Source: Streptomyces sp. PTY087I2 (GTDB lineage: Bacteria; Actinomycetota; Actinomycetes; Streptomycetales; Streptomycetaceae). From it: a DNA stretch of 59,253 bases. The notes under the pieces were generated by a model, which saw only the letters and a list, made by a program, of their open reading frames with translations, made no database searches and was not told where the DNA came from. The position numbers and the translations under genes were made by a program. The stretch spans positions 1-59,253 of the forward strand of contig NZ_LZRD01000035.1 in assembly GCF_001687325.1 (NCBI RefSeq). The letters are read 5' to 3'. This document shows, piece by piece, positions 46,401 to 52,264 of this stretch (the first letter of the stretch is position 1; each line of letters begins with the position of its first letter).

Positions 46401-49261
46401 TGGCGGACGCCCGGGGTCAGGACCCGGACGAGGCGATCGAGGCGCTGCTCGCCAAGGAGAGCCACCGTGCCTACGACCTGACCGAGGGGCCGCTGTTCAC
46501 GCCCCGGCTGCTCCAACTGGCCGCCGACGACCACGTCCTGGTCCTCGGGATGCACCACATCGTCACGGACGCGCACTCGGCCGCGCTGATCGCCGGGGAT
46601 CTGCGGGAGCTGTACACGGCGGCCCGCGCCGGACGGCCCCCGGTCTTCGCACGGCCCGCCGGGACGACTGTCGGGGCCACGAAGCCGCCGCACGACCCGG
46701 CCGACCTGGTCTGGTGGCGCGAGCTGCTGGGCGAGAAGCCCCCGGTGCTGGCCCTGCCCACGGACCGGCCGCGCGGGCGCCGGGTGGCGGGGCGCGGCGG
46801 GGCGGTGGCCCGGACCGTGGGCCGGGAGCGGGCGGACCGGCTGCGGGAGTGGAGCGGGCAGCAGGGCGTGACGCTGTTCGCCACGCTGTGCACGGCCTGG
46901 CAGCTGGTGCTGCGCCGGCGGTCGGGGCAGGACGCGTTCCTACTGGGCACGACGTTCGGGCGGCGCCGGCCGGAAACGGCGGACACGGTGGGGTTCCATG
47001 TGGCCCTGCTGCCGCTGGCGCTGTCCGCGACGGACGCCACCCCGCTGCCGGAGGCCGTACGGGCCACCGGCCGGGCGCTGTTCGCGGCGGAGGAGCACAG
47101 CGGGGTGGACCTGGACGCGCTGGTGGCCGCCGTCCACCCCGACCCGGGGAACCCCCGGCCGCTGGTGACGGTTTCGGTCGATCTGGACCGCGCGGCGCTG
47201 GCCGGAATCGAACTGCCGGGGCTGCGTGCGGAGGGGGTGGCGGCCGGGACGGAGTCGGCGCCTCTGGAGCTGGCGCTGATGGCCACCCACACGCCGGACG
47301 GGAGCCTGCGGCTGCGGCTGCGTTACGACGCGGACCTGTTCGACGCGGCGACGGCGGAGGGGTATCTCGCCGAGCTGGAGGCGCAGTTGGACGCGGTGGC
47401 AGCGGCCCCGCGCGAGGAGCCGGGACTGCGCGAGGAGCCGACCCCGCGCGAAAAGCCCGCCTCGCGCAAGGAACCTGCCCCGCACGAGGACCCCGCACCG
47501 AGCGAGGAGGCCATCCCGCACGAGGAGCCCGCCCCGGACACCGCAGCCCGCGTCCGCGACATCTGGGAGTCCGTCCTCGACGCGCGCGGCTTCCCCGACG
47601 ACAGCAACTTCTTCGACCTGGGCGGCAATTCGATCGCCGCGATCCGCCTCGTGAACCGGGTCCGGGACACCCTCGGCGTCGACTACCCGATGGCGGACTT
47701 CTTCGCCGAGGCCACTCTGCGGGCGATGACCGAGCAGCTGGCGGGCGACACCGAGCCCGCCGCAGCGGCCGAGGACGCCACCGCCCTCACCGACCGCACC
47801 CCTGTCAGCGACCAGCAGGCCCGGATGATCGCCGGGCACCACGCCATGCCCGACCCCGCCGTGTGGAACGTACCGACACGGATCACGTTCACCGGGGCGC
47901 TGGATCCGGCGGCCCTGCGGTCCGCCGTGTCCGAGGTGATCGCCCGGCACGACTCGCTGCGCACCCGGTTCGTCCAGGAGGGCGCGCCGGACGGGCCCTG
48001 GTGGCAGGAGGTCGTGGCGGCGGGGCCGGTACCGCTGCCCGTGGAGGACCTGACCGGACTCCCCGCCGGTGAGCGGCGGCCCCGGGCGGACGCCCTGTGC
48101 CGGGCGGACGCGGCGGCCCCCTTCGATCTGGGGCGCCCCCTGGTGCCCCGGCTGCGGCTGCTGCGGGTCGAGGAGGACCGCTGGGAGCTGATGTTCGTCC
48201 TGCACCACGTGTGCGCGGACGGCTGGTCGCTGTCCCTGTTGCTCGCGGAGATCGCCGCCCTGTACACGGCGGCCGCCGCGGGCGTCCCGCACGGGCTGCC
48301 CGACCCGGCGATGCAGGCGCCCGGGTACGCCCGGTGGCAGCGGGAGCACCACGATCCTGGGACCGAGGAGGAGCGGGCCGCGTTCTGCGCCCGCTATCTG
48401 GACGGGGTGCCGTCCGCCGTCCCCGTACCGACGGACCGGCCGCGTCCGCGGACGCTCAGCGGGCACGGGGACACGGTGCGCGGGGTGGCGTCGGGCGAGG
48501 TGCGGGCGGCGGTGGAGAAGCTCGCGGCCGACCGGCACACCACCCCGTTCGCCGTCGCCGCGGCCGCGCTCGGAGTGTTCCTGACCCGGCTGTCGGGCGA
48601 GGAGGACACCTTGCTGAGCGTGCCGTACGCCAACCGCGAGGGCACCGCGTCGGAGTCGCTGGTGGCGATGACGTCCACGGCTGTGATGGTCCGCGTACGA
48701 CTGGATTCAGCCAATCTTGAGGAGACGTGCGCGGAGTTCGCGGTGCGTACGGGGGCGGGTGCGCTCGGCGCCATGGCGCATGTGCTGCCCACCGCCCGCA
48801 TCATGCAGGCGATGCGGGACGCGGGCGCTGTCAGCGTCCCCGACCGGGTGCCGCACGTGTTGGCCTTCCAGAACTCCGTCGACACGGACATCGAGATCCC
48901 CGGGCTGCGGGTCGAGGTGGCCGATCTCGCACCGCCGCTTTCCCGCAGCGAGCTGTGCTTCGGGCTTGCGCCGCGCCGGGACGCCGCGAAGGGTTATCGA
49001 ACGTTCCTGGAATTCTCCACCGACCTGTGGGACCACACGACCGCCCACGACCTTCTCGCGTCGTACACCGACCTGCTCGCGGAGTTCTGCGCCCGGCCCG
49101 ACCGGCCGGTGCGGGAACTTCTCGGGGAGCGCCCCTCGCAGGGGTCCTCGGGCCAAGGCTCCGGGGGCTCCGCCGGGAGCGCCAGCGCCGGGCCCGACCA
49201 GCCCGGCGGACCGTCACCCTCCCAGTCATTGCCGAACACCGGAAAGGCGGACGCCGTATGA
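43400..49261 (+). CDS. Hybrid megasynthase: aminotransferase, luciferase-like monooxygenase, C, PCP, C
   Basis: A 1953-residue protein. Domains in order: helical N-terminus (1-100) with an Ala/Gln-rich docking-like stretch; class III PLP aminotransferase (about 105-530, FASSGTEANSAAIRLARAAT, FDEMLTGLR, Lys367 in YGKALGGGFPIG); luciferase-like FMN monooxygenase of the natural-product type (about 550-900, DFGVYFFGDY, WLPERHFDSFGGLFPNPAVL, GIGCATGWHARDFVL); condensation domain 1 (about 923-1340, HHIVTDA, His1053); PCP (Ser1411 in LGGNSI); condensation domain 2 (about 1468-1900, HHVCADGWS, His1603). The aminotransferase should convert the beta-keto-ACP to beta-amino and the monooxygenase hydroxylate it, probably at the alpha carbon, before condensation. 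There is no adenylation domain; the PCP must be loaded in trans. Coupled to its neighbours by ATGA overlaps at both ends. Confidence 0.92.
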   Translation: MSAEISGSAEAVARAAELSRTLTAQLAAARAQMTAEASAQVPAQGSEPVSVQVPAEATATEPRPAEASAHGPRLVVDAAGGMAGAGADAAQRAHTASLIRRFTERTRTSKELAQHHRSVLADSRAVVGFRDATKEMLYPVAARSAHGSRLVDVDGNTYTDITMGFGALLLGHEAEPVTEAVRRHLADGLRFGPRSPDTGEAAALLASLTGLERVAFASSGTEANSAAIRLARAATGRDKVVMFRGSYHGHIDSVLGRPGGPGQHAVPVSRGIPDSAVAELIVLEYGEQESLETIDALGDTIAAVLVEPVQCRNPGLRPVEFVRSLRELTARRGIVLLFDEMLTGLRPHQRGAQAHFGVVPDLATYGKALGGGFPIGAVAGRADLLDGVDGGFWRYGEPGGPTRETTFIGGTYMQHPLSMAAARAVLTHLTEQGPGLQSGLNARTQALADRLNAFFRDEEFPLELAHFGSMFRFKHRADLELLYHHLQLRGVYVWEWRSFYLSTAHTEEDVNRVAEAVEGALRELRDGGFFPRSTPRPAAAVKPVEDPRPAPDFGVYFFGDYPESEETAGAGEGGTPAAYDALFETVRFADEHGFSSVWLPERHFDSFGGLFPNPAVLASAVARETEHVRINAGSVVLPLHDPVRVAEEWSVVDNLSGGRVGIGCATGWHARDFVLYPDRFADRRRIAFDHLDEVRRLWRGEAVRRRTGEGAEAEIRIRPRPVQEEPPFFLATSGQRASYEEAARRGLGVVTNLMSQTVDELAANIAHYRRTRAACGLDPDAGRVTVLVHTYLGDDHATARADALEPMVRYLRSSLLMRSAATAAGQRREDVEAASEEDLDYLFRRAYDRYCDQRALIGTPESVAPFVAALRGAGVDEIAALVDFGMDRERLRSGLDRLDVLRRRTRERAAEAAAEAVRETVAPATSAQRRLWLAAQLLENPAAYNETQAVRLRGPLDVAALRVAVDGLVERHPGLRTVFRGEDEAGVVQVVRDGLRIPLAVADARGQDPDEAIEALLAKESHRAYDLTEGPLFTPRLLQLAADDHVLVLGMHHIVTDAHSAALIAGDLRELYTAARAGRPPVFARPAGTTVGATKPPHDPADLVWWRELLGEKPPVLALPTDRPRGRRVAGRGGAVARTVGRERADRLREWSGQQGVTLFATLCTAWQLVLRRRSGQDAFLLGTTFGRRRPETADTVGFHVALLPLALSATDATPLPEAVRATGRALFAAEEHSGVDLDALVAAVHPDPGNPRPLVTVSVDLDRAALAGIELPGLRAEGVAAGTESAPLELALMATHTPDGSLRLRLRYDADLFDAATAEGYLAELEAQLDAVAAAPREEPGLREEPTPREKPASRKEPAPHEDPAPSEEAIPHEEPAPDTAARVRDIWESVLDARGFPDDSNFFDLGGNSIAAIRLVNRVRDTLGVDYPMADFFAEATLRAMTEQLAGDTEPAAAAEDATALTDRTPVSDQQARMIAGHHAMPDPAVWNVPTRITFTGALDPAALRSAVSEVIARHDSLRTRFVQEGAPDGPWWQEVVAAGPVPLPVEDLTGLPAGERRPRADALCRADAAAPFDLGRPLVPRLRLLRVEEDRWELMFVLHHVCADGWSLSLLLAEIAALYTAAAAGVPHGLPDPAMQAPGYARWQREHHDPGTEEERAAFCARYLDGVPSAVPVPTDRPRPRTLSGHGDTVRGVASGEVRAAVEKLAADRHTTPFAVAAAALGVFLTRLSGEEDTLLSVPYANREGTASESLVAMTSTAVMVRVRLDSANLEETCAEFAVRTGAGALGAMAHVLPTARIMQAMRDAGAVSVPDRVPHVLAFQNSVDTDIEIPGLRVEVADLAPPLSRSELCFGLAPRRDAAKGYRTFLEFSTDLWDHTTAHDLLASYTDLLAEFCARPDRPVRELLGERPSQGSSGQGSGGSAGSASAGPDQPGGPSPSQSLPNTGKADAV

Positions 49262-50559
49262 CTCCGGCCCCCCACCGCAGCCACACCGACGACCTGCTGT
49301 CCTTCATCGCCGCCAGCCCGTCCCCGTACCACGTGGTGGCCAGCGCGGCCCAGCGTCTGGAGAAGGCCGGGTTCCGTGAACTGCGCGGCACCGACGACTG
49401 GTCCGGAGCGACCGGCGGCCTGTTCGTCAGCCGCGCCGGTGCGCTGATCGCCTGGTACGTCCCCGAGGACGCGCCCGCCCACACCCCGTTCCGGATCGTC
49501 GGCACCCACACCGACTCCCCGAACCTGCGGATCAAACCCGCTCCGGACACCGGGACTTCGGGGTGGCGGCAGGTCGGGGTGGAGATCTACGGCGGAGTAC
49601 CGCTGAACACCTGGCTCGACCGGGACCTGGGCATCTCCGGCCGGCTGGCGCTGCGCGGCCCCGACGGCGTGCCGCGCAACCGGCTCGTCCAGATCGACGA
49701 ACCCCTGCTGCGGGTACCCCAGTTGGCGATCCATCTGGACCGTTCGGTGAACGAGGGCGTGGCGCTGGACCGGCAGCGGCACATCGCGCCGATCTGGGCG
49801 CTGGGCGAGCCCCGGGAGGGCGAGCTGCTGCGCCGGGTCGCGACGGCGGCCGGTGAGGACCCGGCGGACGTGCTGGGCTGGGACCTGATGCTGCACGACA
49901 TCCAGCCGCCCGGATATCTGGGCGTAGACCGGGAGTTCGTGGTGGCGTCCCGGCTGGACAACCAGGTCTCGGTGCACGCCGGGGTGACCGCGCTGGTGGA
50001 CGCGGCGACGGGGGCCACACAGCCCGCGTTCATCCCCGTGCTGGCCGCCTTCGACCACGAGGAGGTCGGCAGCGGTTCCGAGACGGGCGCGCAGAGCCCG
50101 CTGCTGGAGCGGATCCTCTCCCGGTCGGTGGCGGCGCGCGGCGGCAGCGACGAGGACTGGTCGCGGGCGCTGTCGGGCGCGTTCTGCGTCTCCGCCGACA
50201 TGGCGCATGCGGTGCACCCGAACTACTCCGAGCGCCACGACCCCGACCACCGCCCGCTGCCCAACGGCGGCCCCACCATCAAGGTGAACGTCAACCAGCG
50301 GTACGCCACCGACTCCACCGGCATCGCGATGATCTCGGCGGCGGCCGAGCGGGCCGGGGCCCCCTGGCAGCCGTTCGTCTCCAACAACGCGATGCCCTGC
50401 GGCACATCGATCGGACCGCTCACGGCGGCCCGCCTCGGCGTCACCACGGTGGACGTCGGGGTGCCGGGCCTGTCGATGCACTCGGCGCGCGAGCTGTGCG
50501 GGGTGCGCGACCCGGGCCACCTCACCGCGATCCTCACGACGATCATGGTCGGGGACTGA
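49258..50559 (+). CDS. M18 family zinc aminopeptidase, probable self-resistance copy
   Basis: A full-length 433-residue M18 (aspartyl aminopeptidase-like) enzyme. Metal and catalytic candidates are His84 (VGTHTDSPNLRIKP), Asp234 (SRLDNQVS), Glu268/Glu269 (FDHEEVGSGSETGAQSP), Asp314 (VSADMAHAVHPNY) and the His of LSMHSARELCG near the C-terminus. All active-site motifs look intact. No signal peptide, so cytoplasmic. The ATG overlaps the stop of the megasynthase as ATGA, so it is co-translated with the biosynthetic enzymes. Because alpha-hydroxy-beta-amino acyl peptides inhibit metallo-aminopeptidases, I infer a resistant duplicate target. Product maturation by peptide trimming is the alternative. 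Confidence 0.9.
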   Translation: MTPAPHRSHTDDLLSFIAASPSPYHVVASAAQRLEKAGFRELRGTDDWSGATGGLFVSRAGALIAWYVPEDAPAHTPFRIVGTHTDSPNLRIKPAPDTGTSGWRQVGVEIYGGVPLNTWLDRDLGISGRLALRGPDGVPRNRLVQIDEPLLRVPQLAIHLDRSVNEGVALDRQRHIAPIWALGEPREGELLRRVATAAGEDPADVLGWDLMLHDIQPPGYLGVDREFVVASRLDNQVSVHAGVTALVDAATGATQPAFIPVLAAFDHEEVGSGSETGAQSPLLERILSRSVAARGGSDEDWSRALSGAFCVSADMAHAVHPNYSERHDPDHRPLPNGGPTIKVNVNQRYATDSTGIAMISAAAERAGAPWQPFVSNNAMPCGTSIGPLTAARLGVTTVDVGVPGLSMHSARELCGVRDPGHLTAILTTIMVGD

Positions 50560-50597
50560 CCGAACTCCGTTACAGAGCAAAGAGAACAGGAACGATC

Positions 50598-51338
50598 GTG
50601 GCCGACGAAGACACCGTCCTCATCTGCCTGCCCTTCGCCGGGGCCGGCCCCTCCTTCTTCACGCCCTGGCAGAAACGGGCGCCGGAGGGGCTGCGGATCC
50701 TCCCGGTCTCCCTGCCGGGCCGCGAGAAGCGGTTCCCCGAGCCCGCGTACGACGCGGCGGCCCCGGCCGTCGACGACGCGTACGCGCAGGTGATGGCGGC
50801 GCTCGGCGGAGCGGACGGGGACGGGGGCGGCGGCCCGGTCGTGCTGTTCGGGCACAGCATGGGCGCGGTGCTCGCGTACGAGCTGGCGCACCGGATCGAG
50901 CGGGCGGGCGGCCCGGTCCGCCTGGCCGCGCTCGTCGTCAGCGGCGCGCCCGGCCCCTGGACGCCGCGCGCGGACCGGGCGGACGGGCTGCCGGACGAGG
51001 AGTTCGCCGCCCGCGTCCGGGCGTTCGCCGGGTACGACCATCCGGCGCTGGCGGACCCGGAGATGCGGGAGCTGCTGCTGCCCGCGCTGCGGGCGGACGT
51101 CCGGCTCCACGAGACGTATGTGCCGTCCACGGACCGCCCGTTGAGCGTTCCCGTGATCTCCGTACGGGGGCGGGAGGACACGCTCGTGGGGGCGGCGGAG
51201 GCGGCCGAGTGGGGCCGGGCGACGACGGGCAAGCTGACGGTGGCCGAGCCGGCCGGCGGGCACATGTATCTGGCCGAGCGGCCGGACGAACTGCTGGAGC
51301 TGGTGGCCGCCGAGATACGCGCGGCGAGGGACCGGTGA
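50598..51338 (+). CDS. Type II thioesterase
   Basis: A 246-residue alpha/beta hydrolase of the external NRPS/PKS thioesterase family: LICLPFAGAGPSFFTPWQKR, VSLPGREKRFPEP, nucleophile Ser87 in FGHSMGAVLAYEL, and catalytic His222 in GGHMYLAERPDEL. Such enzymes remove stalled or mis-primed acyl groups from carrier domains. No megasynthase in this cluster ends with a thioesterase, so this stand-alone enzyme may also release the finished peptide. GTG 50598 has AGGA seven bases upstream. The stop overlaps the next gene's GTG. Confidence 0.93.
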   Translation: MADEDTVLICLPFAGAGPSFFTPWQKRAPEGLRILPVSLPGREKRFPEPAYDAAAPAVDDAYAQVMAALGGADGDGGGGPVVLFGHSMGAVLAYELAHRIERAGGPVRLAALVVSGAPGPWTPRADRADGLPDEEFAARVRAFAGYDHPALADPEMRELLLPALRADVRLHETYVPSTDRPLSVPVISVRGREDTLVGAAEAAEWGRATTGKLTVAEPAGGHMYLAERPDELLELVAAEIRAARDR

Positions 51339-52213
51339 CGGGGGGCGGCGCTGTTACGGGTTCGGGACCGGCTTCCGGCGGCGGTGCGGGGCGGCTGGCC
51401 GGGCGGGCGGCGGTCATCACCGGGGCGGCGCGCGGTCTCGGCCGGGCCTGCGCGCTGGCGTTCGCCCGTGAGGGGGCGGACCTGATGCTGCTGGACGTGG
51501 CGGGCGAGCTGCCCGGGGTGCCGTATCCGCTCGGCTCGGCCTCGCAGCTCGCGCACACCGCGGACCTCTGCCGCGCGGCGGGGTCCGCCGTGCTGACCCG
51601 ACAGGCGGACGTCCGGGACCTGGCGGCGCTCCAGGAAGCGGCGGAGGCGACGGAGGAGCGGTTCGGGCGGATCGACGTACTGGTCAACAACGCGGGTATC
51701 GCGGCCCCTTCGGGCCGCCCGGCGCACGAGATCACCGAGGCCGAATGGCAGTTGATGATCGACGTGGACCTGGGCGGCGCCTGGCGGGCGATCCGTGCGG
51801 TGGGGGCCCGGATGGTCGGCCAGGGGTCCGGTTCGATCGTCAACGTCGCCTCGACGGCGGGGCTGGTCGGCTACCGGCACTTCGCGGGGTACGTCGCGGC
51901 GAAGCACGGTCTGGTGGGTCTGACGAAGGCGGTGGCCCTGGACTACGCGCCCCGCAGGGTCCGGGTCAACGCGGTCTGCCCGGGCTCGGTGCGGGACGAC
52001 GAGGCGATGGAGGGCCGGATGCTGGCGGAGATCGCCCGCTCGCTGGAGGTGCCGGTGGCGGAGCACGAGGAGACCTTCGTCCGGGACCAGCCGATGAACG
52101 CGCTGGTGGAGCCGGGCGAAGTGGCGGAGGCGGTGCTCTGGCTGGCCACGGACGCGTCCCGGCAGGTGACCGGCAGCGTGGTCACCGTGGACGGCGGCTT
52201 CACCGCCCGCTGA
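51335..52213 (+). CDS. Short-chain dehydrogenase/reductase
   Basis: A 292-residue SDR. The Rossmann motif is TGAARGLGRACA; the NNAG motif is VNNAGIA; catalytic Tyr186 and Lys190 are in GYVAAKHGL. After the second strand there is an insertion (DVAGELPGVPYPLGSASQLAHTADLC, given here by its ends DVAGE and TADLC) like that of the carveol-dehydrogenase/mycofactocin-associated SDR subgroup with tightly bound NAD. Gly-rich N-terminal leader of about 25 residues. The GTG overlaps the thioesterase stop as GTGA. It may act on the alpha-hydroxyl or on an amino-acid side chain of the product; the exact step is unknown. Confidence 0.88.
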   Translation: MTGGGAVTGSGPASGGGAGRLAGRAAVITGAARGLGRACALAFAREGADLMLLDVAGELPGVPYPLGSASQLAHTADLCRAAGSAVLTRQADVRDLAALQEAAEATEERFGRIDVLVNNAGIAAPSGRPAHEITEAEWQLMIDVDLGGAWRAIRAVGARMVGQGSGSIVNVASTAGLVGYRHFAGYVAAKHGLVGLTKAVALDYAPRRVRVNAVCPGSVRDDEAMEGRMLAEIARSLEVPVAEHEETFVRDQPMNALVEPGEVAEAVLWLATDASRQVTGSVVTVDGGFTAR

Positions 52214-52264
52214 ACCCCGACCTCCGACCTCCGATATCCCTTTCCCCTCCCAGGAGTTGCGTAC

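Noticed and set aside
43310..46693. Long minus-strand open frame opposite the aminotransferase-monooxygenase gene
   Set aside because: No ribosome site or recognisable domain; composition is that of an antisense shadow of the megasynthase.
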